DNA of 64,000 nucleotides, taken from NCBI GenBank assembly GCA_009733575.1, contig ML769495.1, forward strand, positions 55,640 through 119,639. The letters are read 5' to 3'. The DNA comes from Gymnopus androsaceus JB14. Lineage: Eukaryota > Basidiomycota > Agaricomycetes > Agaricales > Omphalotaceae. Position 1 is the stretch's first letter. Each line of letters begins with the position of its first letter. This document shows positions 1-10,515 of the stretch, piece after piece. The notes beneath the pieces were generated by a model that ran no database searches, was not told the DNA's origin, and worked only from the letters and a program-made list of their open reading frames with translations. The translations under genes and the position numbers were made by a program.

Positions 1-1
1 G

Positions 2-100
2 CGGGGCGTTTATGAAACTTACGGAGGTTTCGAGTTTCTTAAGACTGTCTATGCCAAGTACGATCCCACAAGGTACGAGGAGCATCATTCGTTATTCTGA
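2..100 (+). CDS. C-terminal end of an unidentified gene, possibly an FAD oxidoreductase
   Basis: An open frame enters from the left window edge and runs 32 codons to a TGA at 98-100. The peptide contains YGGFEFLKTVYAKYDPTRY. The pattern of an aromatic/glycine patch, then L-x-x-V-x-x-K-Y-D-P near the C-terminus resembles the tail of FAD-linked oxidases (compare KVRKTFDPDDIF at the end of the FAD oxidase ending at 62791). Only this last piece is visible, so the assignment is a guess from tail similarity; that it is a real gene end is more likely than its identity. Confidence 0.35.
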   Translation, partial: RGVYETYGGFEFLKTVYAKYDPTRYEEHHSLF

Positions 101-751
101 GGTACATAGTTGACCATTTTACTAGGTTTAACGTGCGGCATACAAAAGGCCCACTTGGTCTATGATTTCCGTAAGTATCTTGCTGTTGTTCAATAGAAAA
201 ATATAGCTCCTTGGTTTTTCCGCTATCAGTTTCAGCTTTTTCTCCTAAGTGGCTCTTTTTACTTGTAGTGGAGCGGTACCACCAAATTCAACCCGAAACA
301 GCTGGTCTAAGGATGACTCATGACATGACCTCTGACGACGATGCTCTGAATCTGATCGACAGATCGCAAGCCGAGTTCCCAACGTTCCCAACTTCCCGCG
401 GACCAGATCTTTTTTGTGTTCCATCTACCCACGTCTTTCGATATGTGGAACAGCTTCTATACATAATATTTCAATGTTTATGATATTTGACATCCCCACC
501 ATCTAGGTCATACCTCGCCCTCTTATAAAGGTCCAAGTATGAACATGGATGGCTTTTGATCCCATATACCGATGGTGTCCTACCGCAACAGATCAGCTAT
601 CTGTTGGCAATCAGCTGTACGTCGGATTCTGCCTTTGCACCCGAGGCCTAACTGAGCTTCGGTCCATAGAATTGCCAGTCATATGATTCCTTTAATAGCA
701 TTCAGCGAGTGTTTATTTGCTTATACATGTCAAGTCAGTCGCATCTAACAG
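101..751. other. Intergenic stretch, no gene recognised
   Basis: Short frames exist here but none has a recognisable motif or plausible splice partner. The right part should contain the promoter and the unassigned first exon of the DUF6533 gene that follows. An ATG at about 727 is not in an obvious frame with the first recognisable exon. Confidence 0.4.
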
Positions 752-2249
752 TTGGTTCCTTTAGCAATCCTTTACTACGACTACATCCTTACCCTTGCGG
801 ATGAGATCGAGTTCATATGGCCGCCTCAAAATCGCGTTTCTCTGATATCTGTACTGTACCTTATAAACCGATATCTGGTCCTAGGAGGTCATGCTGTGAT
901 GGTGTTGTATGTGTTCATGTTTCCTGTGAATGAATCGGTAAGTACTCCGTTTTACGAGTGAACAATCCTGGGCACTGATACCTTTGTCATCGTTAACCTA
1001 CTATACACTACAAGATGTGAGTTTCTCTCCGAGTAACGATTATTTTTGACAGGCTCAGCTTTACTTCTCAGATGTCATTCTATTTATCGATTTCATCAAC
1101 CTTTTGCTGGTGTTGTACAGCTATTAATCCTCAGTAGGTTTTAACTTTCAACCAAGTGTGTGCCCTGTATGCATTTCGTTGACTGCATTCATAGTCCTAT
1201 GTGTGCTGCGTGTTTCCGCCATGTATAACAACAAGCGGTCGGTCCTATGGACGTTGAATTTGCTGGTTGCCGTATGCATAGGTGGAGCTCTGGCAAGTAG
1301 CATTACTTTACTCGAACAATTTCACATCAATAAATTGCATACCTAGTATGCGATATTTGCGGAGCTTGATTCAAAAACATACGTTCTGCTGGACATCAAT
1401 GGGAATACAGAATTTCCGGGGTGCAATGCTGAGATTCCCGAAGCAAGGTAAGCTGTTGGTCGGTATATGGGTGGGTGTGCTCACACTATCTCTGCAGTAG
1501 TCGCCGTGAGTGCTCATCCAATGGATCTCAGGGGCGACTTGCTCACCATTAAAATAATTCAGGTCTTTCAATTCCGTGGAGTGCCCTCCTCGTATTTGAC
1601 TTTACCGTCTTCTCGTTCACCCTTTTCAAAGCTCTGTCTATTGGTTTCCAACATCCGATAAGATTAATGACTGTTCTTCTGTGTGATGGTGAGTTATCCG
1701 AGTAATATTTATCCATTCTTTTGTCTCTCTGAACCTAAAATGTATAGGATCGATTTACTTCATGTATGTCCAGTACGAGAAACGTTTCCAACTTGTCTTT
1801 AGCTCAAAAATATCCTCCAGTGTTCTTTTCGCTGCAAACCTAGCCAATGTTTTAATGCTCATAGTGGGTATTTCCACTCCTATTTCGCATCGTCAATCTT
1901 TGCTGAACATTTTACAGTATGCTCCCGTGCGTATACGTAATAATGCTCTTTGCTTCGCATATTCACGCAATAACATCCAGTCCCTTCTGAAGAATGCCAA
2001 CACCATCGTAACTAACATGTGCGTGTGTTCTTGAATTCATACCTACCTACCAAGCTCGATGGCTTGTTAACTACCCCCAACTTACTCAGATTATCAAGTA
2101 CCCTTATTGCACGCCTCATGCTCAACCTCCGTGCTGAAGGGAGAAAACAGTTGGGACTGGCAAGTACAAATGAGAACTCAATCCCAACCATTGAGTTCAA
2201 TCCACAATCCAATCTTATTACTCCAGCCGAGCATTATGAGTTGACCTAA
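752..2249 (+). CDS. DUF6533-type integral membrane protein (multi-exon)
   Basis: The first recognisable exon reads ILYYDYILTLADEIEFIWP followed by VLYLINRYLVL, the hallmark start of the basidiomycete DUF6533 domain (tyrosine-rich first helix, D-E-I-E-F-I-W, then N-R-Y). Later exons give further hydrophobic helices (LTAFIVLCVLRVSAMYNNKR; LLVFDFTVFSFTLFKALS near 1590; SVLFAANLANVLMLIV near 1820) and the closing STLIARLMLNLRAEGRK segment typical of the family's last helix. Candidate introns include GTAAGT near 936, GTAAGC near 1448 and GTGAGT near 1690. The stop is TAA at 2247-2249. The first exon and start codon are not assigned, and not every splice site could be resolved, so partial decay is possible. 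The function of the family is unknown; a membrane or receptor-like role is inferred only from the helices. Confidence 0.6.
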
Positions 2250-2316
2250 ATGTATTATACTAGTCTAAATTGATAGATCGAAATTACTACCTATAATTGG
2301 AAATGAGCTCTGTATT

Positions 2317-2420
2317 GACCCCTTAGCTCAGTGGTAGAGCGTGTGATTCCAGCCTCTGTGATCTTTTAAACTCCTTAGATAGATTCCACAAGGTCGTCCG
2401 TTCAATCCGGGCAGGGGTCA
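2317..2420 (+). tRNA. tRNA-Trp(CCA): tRNA-Trp (anticodon CCA) with a 32-nt intron
   Basis: Acceptor stem GACCCCT pairs with AGGGGTC over 7 bp, followed by TA at positions 8-9. The D arm is GCTC-AGTGGTA-GAGC and the T arm is GTCCG-TTCAATC-CGGGC. The anticodon loop begins TTCCAG, giving anticodon CCA at 2349-2351, then an intron at about 2353-2384 in the canonical place one base after the anticodon. The anticodon stem TGTGA/CCACA has an A-C mismatch next to the loop. Discriminator base is A2420. The gene looks functional apart from that mismatch. Confidence 0.9.
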
Positions 2421-2640
2421 CTGAGACCGAAATTGGTTGCTGGTTCTTGTTTATCTCAATTTTGATTTTCGCTGTAGTTTTGCTTTTTGAACAGAAGCAT
2501 GAAGAACAGACCTCCGGTCAAGGCACTGGATGAATCAGGTTTTCATTAACATCTAGCCTTCAAGGGACAGATAGAGATGACAAGAAGCACCAACAAAGCT
2601 ATTTAATTGAAAGCGGTAGACCGTAGAAGGCAGTCGGATA

Positions 2641-2990
2641 CTTACTCTATAGAAAAGCAGGTCTGAATTCAGTACAGTATCAAGCATGAGAGAGGAGAAA
2701 GATGCTTTGAATTTATATACTTAATTATTATGACAAAAGGGGAACATAGATCAAGGTAATAAGACTGTCAAGACGCGTCCACATCCAGCGCAAGCTTGAA
2801 ATCACCTCCGGTTACTTACTCTACGGAAGAGCAGGTCTGAATTCAGTATAGTATTCAAGCATAAGAGAAGAGAAAGATGCTTTGAATTGATATACTTAAT
2901 CATTATGACAAATTGAGAACGTAGATCCCTGAGAGACGCGTCCACATCCAGCGCAAGCTTGAAGTATGTCACCTCCGGTAGAGGTGCATT
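2641..2990 (+). repeat. Tandem duplication, about 174-bp period
   Basis: Two adjacent copies begin CTTACTCTA at 2641 and 2815. Both contain GCAGGTCTGAATTCAGTA, GATGCTTTGAATT and GACGCGTCCACATCCAGCGC. The second copy of unit X (10516-11820) shows only one version, so this doubling happened in copy 1 alone. Confidence 0.75.
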
Positions 2991-4016
2991 CCGATTCGTA
3001 ATGTCTTGCAAGAGCTAACGAACGTATGTCGGATCCCTATGCAGACTCGGATATGATATGTTCGGATTACAAGGTTGATTCTTGGCTCTGGCTCGAGTGA
3101 AACGCGATACGTTCCTGCATTCTATGTTAGCCTCGAAAGGATGGTCGAGTCATTGGATCATTTGTACAAGAATCAAGAGTTGTAAATTGGAGGAAATAAC
3201 ACTGCGGAAGCGGAGAATTTTAGTAGGAGGGAAAGGAAAAAACTAAGCAGACGCACATTCGACCATGGCTAGACGTTCGACTGATCAAGTACGTGGAGAG
3301 TCCATCATACAAGTCTGAGCAGAAGGTTTGTTCAGCATCGTGAGATCATAGATTCCTTGGAAGACATGGAAAAATGAACGCACTATCCAAGATCCAGAAT
3401 GATAATCCATCCGTCGATCGATTCAATCTACACTCATCCAATCTATTCTATCCCAAGCCACTCTGATAATTCCTCGAGTCGAGTTGAACCATTCAAGTTG
3501 AAAATTACGACGCTGTTCTGTTCAAGTTTATTGAAAGATGTGTGCAAAAAGTAGAGCTGAAAAGTGGAAAAAATGTGATCAGGGGACGCGCTCCGACACC
3601 AAGTAACCTGGCTACAGCGGAAGAAGAAGTGAGACGACAGTCAAGAATTCTGAGAGGAGTAACGCACCTAGTTAGCTCAACTTTAGGCAGCAATCGTATC
3701 CATGTGTTACAAGCAAGGCAGTAACCACATCCACATCATGGTCTAAGCGTCAGGCTCAGTGACATCCCCCGAAAATCAATCGCGATTTATAAACTTGAAG
3801 ATTGAAAGAAGACATTGAGCGAAAAGAGCTCATCGCCATCGAGGTCGGTCTGAGGGATAGATTTGTCGAAAGCTCGGTGTGGATTTGTCTAGATGACTTG
3901 TGGGTTGGATTGGGATGTGCTAGTAGTGGGAGATTTGTACACAGACAATAAAATTCTGCGTGCCGTCAAAGAAGAAAATGGTTATTTAAATTTACAAAAT
4001 CACAGTCTTACTGAAA

Positions 4017-4098
4017 TCCCTGGTGGTCAGTCGGTTAGTACACGCGCCTGTCGTTCAATGGCGCGTGCGAAAGCTAGGTTCGACTCCCAGACAGGGAG
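4017..4098 (+). tRNA. tRNA-Asp(GTC): tRNA-Asp (anticodon GTC) with a short intron, weakened stems
   Basis: The order is TCCCTGG acceptor, D arm ending GGTTAGTAC, anticodon stem CGCGC, loop CTGTCG with anticodon GTC, an intron of about 8 nt, then GCGTG and a T arm CTAGG-TTCGACT-CCCAG. Compared with the copies at 11726 and 31001 it has an A-C mismatch in the T stem (CTAGG instead of CTGGG) and a mismatch at the last acceptor pair (ACAGGGA instead of CCAGGGA). It may therefore be decaying. It sits at the right end of repeat unit X copy 1. Confidence 0.7.
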
Positions 4099-4100
4099 TG

Positions 4101-5096
4101 TGTCGATTATTTCTGGGCCCTTTTTTTCTTTGCATGCAAAGAAAGTCCTAGAAAGTGAATGCGTACTTTAATATCGTTATAACAATGGAACATTCTTCTG
4201 CCAGCTGCCCCATAGAAATTCAGTAAGAACTTTTCGACTCGTTTTCCGTTGACGGTACGGCTGCGGAATTCGCTGGAAAGTCCTTAGTACAGTAGGAACC
4301 AAGCGTGACAGAAAAACAGCACGAGAACTGATGCTCTATGCATATGATGAAGCGATATGGGAGAATAAGGATGGGAGAAGATTGAGAAGGATTTCTGAAA
4401 GCGTTAGCGTGAACCAATGTGAAACTTGTTGGAATCACTGGTGATTAAGAGCAATTAAGGTATCAATAAGTGAGCTTGCCGCAGCAGTGTCCCGCCACTA
4501 CAGCCTTTCCCAGTATCCTTCCCGAGCATCTTCTAACTATTCTTATTTGTCGTTGGAAAATGATGCTGCACCAATTTTTTTCGGCCTGACTCCAAGTTGT
4601 ATTCTTGAGACTGGGATGCTGCAGCTGCCATTGCAGAACTAATCTGGAGAGGTTGGTCGCCGCTGGTTGGTCAGAATATTAGACTCGTCCCTCAATGGGA
4701 ATACATGATGGACTTCGCGGGTGTCGTTTCAGGTGCTGCAGGACACGGACGCTTGGACCATCGAACCACTTCACTGATTTTTGTTATAGCCAAAGCACCC
4801 ATACAGAACAGCCTTCTGGTGTTAGAAGACTGAAACGTTGGCTACGGCGTATTATACGTATCTGCTAACCTAGTGGTAAGCTAGTACATACTCAAATCTC
4901 TAAGGTAAAGACTTGGATGCAATTTATAAGGAGCCGTGAAGGCCGAATTCATATTCGGAACATTACCTCGAGTTACCTTGCCTTGACTCCAGCAAGGTAC
5001 CGAATCCGTCACCTCGGTCTCAGCTTGGTCTCAGCACTACTTCTGATGATAATAATCGTTGAAGTCCAAGTTGGACGAAATTTCCCACCATGGGAG
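4101..5096. other. Intergenic stretch, no gene recognised
   Basis: Nothing recognisable as a gene or repeat was seen. The last few hundred bases would be the amidohydrolase promoter region. An open frame from 4917 runs into the amidohydrolase but contains that gene's TATA box, so it is not used as coding sequence. Confidence 0.4.
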
Positions 5097-5104
5097 TATA
5101 AAAG
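5097..5104 (+). promoter_or_regulatory. TATA box of the amidohydrolase gene
   Basis: TATAAAAG lies 35 bp upstream of the ATG at 5139. Its position decides the start: the longer in-frame ATG at 4917 would place the TATA box inside the coding region. Confidence 0.7.
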
Positions 5105-5138
5105 TACAGACCGACCCATTCACAGCATTCCTTCCACA

Positions 5139-6164
5139 ATGACGCCTTGGATCGATATACATGCCCACTTCACTCCCCCAATGTCCGAATCAGAGAACCT
5201 CTCTCGGTGGAATGCCATGCGTTCCGAGTGCTTCATGGTACCTTCCCCCGATGGGATAATCTGGGATCCTCAAAGCACCCTCAACTACATGGACCGCGCC
5301 GGTATCACTATGCAAATGTTATCCAACATCCCCACAACGCTCTCCGCACTAAAAGCCAGCAATGATTACGCAGCGAGCCTCGTAGCTCAATATCCCGATA
5401 GATTTGGGTTCTTGGCTGCGCTACCAACAGATGATCCAGAGGCATGTTTGGCTGAGATTTCGAGATGTGTGGATGGGGAAGGTATTAATGGAGTCAAGGC
5501 AGACGGGTTTGCGGTTACCGCTGCCTATAAAGGGACTGCGCTGTTATCTTCTCCGTCTCTTGACGACGTATGGGCAGACTTGGATAGGCGAAAAGCTGGC
5601 GTATTCTGTCATCCATTCGTGAGTTTTTTTGGCTGCTGTTTGAGGTTGATAAACTTACATCTAGGCTAGGCCTATGCACCAGCAAATCTTGGCCGACCCG
5701 CTCCTCTAATTGAAGTGGCATTCGAGACTGCACGTGTGGCAGTAGATTTACTCTACTCTGCTCACTTTCGTCGATATCCCAATGTTAAACTGTGTCTAGC
5801 GCACTGTGGGGGCGCACTTCCTGCATTATCAGGGAGGCTGTTAGCATTGGGAACGGAGGCATGGGTACCGAATCCAAACGGAGTGACGAAGAAAGAGATG
5901 GAGGAGCAGCTGCGCACATTATATCTGGATACGGCAGGGAACACCGCCAGCAAGTCGACACTTCAGCCTGGATTGGGACTGGTAGGGCATAGGCACATTG
6001 TCTATGGCAGTGATTGTGGAGTTCCGTGTACGACAGAGGCTACGGCGGAGGAGAATCGCCAGAGTCTGCTGTCCTTTGAGGGTTTGACAAAGGAAGAGAT
6101 TGAGGAGATCGGCCAAAACGCATTGCAATTGTTTCCTCGGGTGAAAGAAAGGCTTGGTCTTTGA
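5139..6164 (+). CDS. Amidohydrolase-family decarboxylase-like enzyme (ACMSD / 6-methylsalicylate decarboxylase type)
   Basis: Two exons, 5139-5618 and 5670-6164, joined in phase 0 by a 51-nt GT-AG intron, give 324 residues. The amidohydrolase-2 TIM-barrel signature is clear: WIDIHAHF with the H-x-H metal ligands near residue 6, GVFCHPF with a further His near residue 158, LCLAHCGGALPALSGR with another His around residue 200, and YGSDCGVP with the Asp ligand near residue 285. The family comprises metal-dependent decarboxylases and hydrolases acting on aromatic carboxylic acids. The exact substrate cannot be read from sequence. The length fits the family and all ligands are present, so it is probably active and cytosolic (no signal peptide from this start). 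Confidence 0.9.
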
Positions 6165-6506
6165 ATTCATCGAATGTATCGCTTCTGTTTGAGTAATGAC
6201 TCGATAAATAAACTATGATCAGAAACAATGAGCGTCCCGACTTTTTCAACAAAAGCTGACATTTGCAAGGCATCTGTGTTTGGCTCTCTAAAATTTTGCA
6301 GTTACCACAAGAAGAGCGTACCAGCTTTTGTAGTTTCAGTCAAAGCTGCAAAAACCGATGCGTTCTGCAAGGAAATAGCCATTAACCAGTGAATCGATCT
6401 GCAGGAAGTTGTTAGGTAAGAGAAGTAGAAGCAGGACGGAAGGACCGGCAATAGACCGGACCGCGGCCATAGCCAAAAGCCGTACTAGTACTTACCGAGA
6501 GCGCAC
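6165..6506. other. Intergenic, promoter region of the first F-box gene
   Basis: No gene recognised. The segment between the amidohydrolase stop and the next TATA box holds the 3' end of one gene and the promoter of the next. Confidence 0.5.
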
Positions 6507-6514
6507 TATAAAAG
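6507..6514 (+). promoter_or_regulatory. TATA box of F-box gene 1
   Basis: TATAAAAG lies 41 bp upstream of the ATG at 6555, the usual distance for a fungal TATA promoter. Confidence 0.65.
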
Positions 6515-6554
6515 CGTTTATCTTCCACTTGGGTTACACAGCATCTTCCCTTCC

Positions 6555-8335
6555 ATGAACTCTGACAGTGACTTCTCGTCTGTCAATGAGAAGTGGAATC
6601 TTTCCAAGTCGCCCTTTGCCTCCGTCGTCCAAACCAACTATGTTCCATCTACCAAAGATGTTGTATGGCTAAAAACTCTTCTGACTGAACCCCAGCTTCG
6701 GCTGACCCAGTTGGAGTTGGAAATAGCTCTTCTCACCCGTGAAAGAGAAACTGTAAAGAAGTACGTCGAAGCTCATCGAGCAATGATGTCTCCGATTCGC
6801 CGTCTTCCTGCGGAAACACTCTCGGAAATCTTCGTCCGTTGTCTTCCAGAAGACCGGTATGCAGTTAGAGACATAGCAGAGGCACCTTTACTTCTAACCA
6901 CCATTTCTCGGGAGTGGAGGCGAAATGCTATTGCTACTCCTGCACTCTGGAACTCGCTACATATATCTCTGCCCTCGCACTTGAGCTCCAAAGCTATCGA
7001 GAGACGGGCCGTAGGCTCTGCTCTTTGGTTGGAGCGATCCAGATCACTCCCAATATCCTTTTCCATTTATGTCCAGCCTGAGAGAGAACTTGGAAGGCGG
7101 TATATAAATGGTGCCACTACTTCCGCCAGCAGTGATTTGGTTCATCCGGGACATATGGCATTCATAGAAACCATATTTTTCAAGTTCAGCAGCAGAATGA
7201 AGGAGCTGAATTTCACTGGGCCAATTATTGAAATAGATCACATTGACTCGCTTTCCCCGAAGTGCCATTTTCCTATCCTCAATGTCTTTCACATCCAAAA
7301 TGTAGGGTCTGGTGACAGAGCGCGACTTGATTCGGGCTTTCCATTCGCTTCCCTTGTTCGACAGATGCCCGCCTTGAAAAGGCTGGGAATGAATGACTTC
7401 CTTATGCACGATTTGCGATGTCAACTCAAGCTGGACTGGGAGAACTTAACCGAGCTCACATTAAAGCCTACCGGTCTGTCTCGTATAGGGCCTACCTTCT
7501 CTCCAACTGAACTGCTGACCATCTTGGGACGCACTCATCGCCTAAAATCACTCACGCTTGAAATTAACATATCCAACTGGGAGGCGATTGGAATTACAGT
7601 GGCCAATCTTCCCGCAATGCGCAACTTGCGAATCACATTCTTATGCCACCGAGCCAATGTGAAGAAATGCATTGGAAACTTCTTCCACTCACTCCGTTGT
7701 CCTTCCCTGAAGACATTGCATGCTTCATGGTATGGAGAACGCATCTATATACCATTCTCTACATTAGTGTCACTGCAAGATGTAGAGAGACTTTCATTGC
7801 ACATGTCGATGACACGGGACTCATTACTAGAATGTCTTTCACTTGTTCCAAACCTCCGGTTCTTGGAAATTGTTGACAAACTCGCAAGGGTAGATGGCAC
7901 TGGACATCAGGGCCCATTTATCCACACTGTACAGTAGATGATGATCTCCTGATGCGTCTTGTCTCATCGGATGAGGATACTCTACTGTGTCCCCATCTCC
8001 AACATATCCGTATACTCTTCAAAGATAGTCCTAATCAACCTTCACGTATCACAAACGATGCTCTATTCAGCTTCCTCGAGAGTCGTGGCCAAATGAAGAC
8101 ATTGCAATCTTGCGATGTTTTCTTTTCAGAGGAGCGAGCCGAACTCATTGAAGAAGAATTGCGGCGACTACGAGCATTGGTGGAATCTGGACTAAAGATG
8201 CGGATCCGTTATGGCAAGGCACGGCTACTAGTAGTAATGCCACCACACAGTGATGATTCGCCGGTCTCAGGTCTTCCTCAACCTGGTCCTCTGAAGGACA
8301 TGGAAGGAAATTTTGGGACGGGGATTATAATTTAA
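6555..8335 (+). CDS. F-box / leucine-rich-repeat-like protein 1, frame break near the C-terminus
   Basis: The N-terminus has a coiled-coil stretch (QLRLTQLELEIALLTRERE, residues about 55-75), then the F-box SPIRRLPAETLSEIFVRCLP (about 78-97) and REWRRNAIATPALWNSLHIS, the standard basidiomycete F-box layout. Repeated leucine-rich segments (WENLTELTL, LKSLTLEI, VERLSLHM, LVPNLRFLEI) follow. F-box proteins of this kind are substrate receptors of SCF ubiquitin ligases; that role is inferred from the family. The first frame stops at 7937. Homology then continues in another frame to a stop at 8335 (LLCPHLQHIRILFKDSPNQP ... MEGNFGTGIII). Compared with paralogue 3, a 5-nt excess (repeated GTA/ACAGTA around 7930) breaks the frame. 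A 49-nt intron from GTACAG to GATGAG would also restore it but would delete conserved residues. Confidence 0.8.
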
Positions 8336-8560
8336 CTTTGACGGGAGTAAGAGACTCGGTTCCAATGATATTCATGTTCCAAACCTCGAAGTGATGAGAT
8401 AAATAAGTATCGGATTCGGTACTGTAACAACTTTAGATTTGGAGTGAAAACACTTATCCTTGGTATTCGGCCTCGAAGGTTTGGGTCACGCAGCGCCTTC
8501 CAGCTGCGAGTCAGCGCCTTCCAGCGCGTAAACAAGCGCTTGAATCTTACACGCTTTCCA

Positions 8561-10423
8561 ATGAACTCTGATCATGACAACCTCTCCTCACATGATGACT
8601 TGCTCTGGGATCTTTCCCATTCGCCTTTTGCATCCACTATCCAAAGGAACCATGTTCCATCTACCGAGGATCGTCTGCACGTAAAAGATCATCTCATTTC
8701 AACTCAGCTGAAAATTGCCGAGCTTGGAATCGGAAATAGCTCGCGTGCAAACCTCTACTCGATACTCTCCTGCTCAGACGGGAAAACGCGAAGAAATATG
8801 TAGAGGCTCACAAAGTTTTCGTCTCACCGATACGTCGCCTTCCTGCGGAAACACTCTCGGAAATCCTCGTCCATTGCCTTCCAGAAGACCGGCATGCAGT
8901 TAGAGACATAGCAGAGGCACCTTTGCTTCTGACCAACATTTCTCGGGAGTGGAGACGAACTGCTGTTGCTACTCCTGCACTATGGAGCTCTCTACATCTA
9001 TTCATTCCCTTGAGTTTGAGCTCCCAAGCTGTCGAGAGAAGAGTTACGGGCTCTGCTCTTTGGTTGGAGCGCTCCGGATCTCTCCCGCTATCCATCTCGC
9101 TTTCTCTGGAAAGTTTCTCGCGCCACAGGAACTGCTACAACTCCCGATGGTCACAGACGCACGATGATGAACATATTGCTGAAGTTCAGCGGCAGACTCA
9201 AGGAGCTCATCTTCACTGGATCATTTGACGACATAGCCTACCTTGATACCTTCACCTCTGCCAATTTTCCCATCCTAAATATGTTTTGCATCCAAAGTAG
9301 AGATTCCTACTCTCGCCTCTTGAACTCAGAGGATGAAGAGCTCCCTTTCGCTTCTCTTGTTCAACGGATGCCAGTTTTGAGGAAGCTGGGGATAAATGGC
9401 TTCAGTCATGATTCTAAGCAGTACGGTCAGCTGGAACTTGACTGGGAGAACTTAACAGAGCTCACATTGCAGCCTGCCCGGGGAATTGGTGTCACCCTCT
9501 CTTCGGAGGAAATCTTGCCCGTCTTGGCATGTACTCCTCGCTTGCAGAGACTTGTGGTTTTAGTTGGATACCCGACTGGGAACCCAATTGTAATCCTGTG
9601 GTGCATCTTCCTGAGATGAGGGAGATGCGAGTCATATTCATTACAAATGACGACAATGGGGCTTCGGTGCAAACATTTTTCCAAAAGTTTTTCAGCTCCT
9701 TCCTTTGTCCATCACTGGAGGGGTTTTCGGCTAGTTTGAATGGGGCAAATGCAAATTATATCAATGATGTGTTTTTCTCCTCATTATCTTCACTACAGAC
9801 AGTGGAAAAGCTTTCATTGAACATGCCGATGACACCAAATTCATTGCTCGAATGCCTTTCACTGGTTCCGAACCTCAGGTTCCTCGAAATCGGAGATAGA
9901 GAAGTAGAGTTGTACGACAATGAAGAAAGTCCCGCTGGAGAACATTTCACTCAGGTACACTGTAGATGACTCTGTTCTTCTGGGTCTTGTTTCCAACTCA
10001 TCAGATAATGGCTCTATGCTATGTCCTTACCTCCAACATATCCGAATTATCATCACCGATTATCCGACTTCCATACTTCCTGACCTCGTAATAACGAAGG
10101 GTCCAGGTATCACAATTGACGCTCTATTAACCTTTCTCGAAAGTCGCGTTCAAATGAAAATGCTGCAATCCTGTGACGTATTCTTTTCAACACCCCGAGC
10201 CGAATTGACAGAGGAGGAGATGCGAAGACTAGAAGCGTTGATAAATTCTGGGCTGAAGTTGCGGATTAGGTATGGGAAGCTGCCTCAATTGCGTAGTAAC
10301 GACACTCCGGCTATAGGCCTTCCTTGGCCATCGAGGGAGTGGTCAAGTTTGTCATCAGGGTGGCGGATATCCACAACTACTTCGGACATGGAAGGACAGT
10401 TCGGGACGGGGATCATAGTATAG
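8561..10423 (+). pseudogene. F-box / LRR-like gene 2, decayed tandem copy of gene 1
   Basis: Starts with the same MNSD N-terminus and lies head to tail 225 bp after gene 1. Homology passes through at least four frame changes: after STQLKIAEL (~8720), into the F-box frame VSPIRRLPAETLSEILVHCL (~8820), into MMNILLKFSGRLKEL (~9165), into WIPDWEPNCNPVVHLPEMRE (~9560), and into SLRYTVDDSVLLGLVSN (~9945). The C-terminal MEGQFGTGIIV is preserved. The Q-to-L region, F-box and LRR-like parts are all recognisable. Multiple breaks make this a pseudogene rather than an intron-rich gene, because paralogues 1 and 3 carry the same segments without introns. Confidence 0.8.
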
Positions 10424-10515
10424 AAGCCGGAGTCAATCTTAGTCGAGTGTGGCACAAAAGCTCTTCGAAGTGCGATACACCTGCCGCATCTGCCGATCTG
10501 CCCAATATCTGATTT

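Larger units (their letters stand above)
2549..4100 (+). repeat. Segmental repeat unit X, copy 1, ending in a tRNA-Asp
   Basis: This block is homologous along its length to 10516-11820 and in its last part to 14569-14830. Shared landmarks include GATAGAGATG near the left end, CGAACGTATGTCGGAT (3020 and 10799), a motif around GATATGA[T/C]ATGTTCGG, AAACTTGAAGATTGAAAGA near 3790, and the tRNA-Asp at the right end. Copies differ by many substitutions and indels, so the duplication is old. No protein gene was recognised inside. Confidence 0.75.

Noticed and set aside
3893..4171. 92-codon frame running across a tRNA-Asp
   Set aside because: The tRNA structure accounts for this sequence and the frame has no protein similarity.
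4917..5138. N-terminal extension of the amidohydrolase
   Set aside because: It contains the TATA box and hydrophobic text not typical of the family; the ATG at 5139 fits WIDIHAHF starts.
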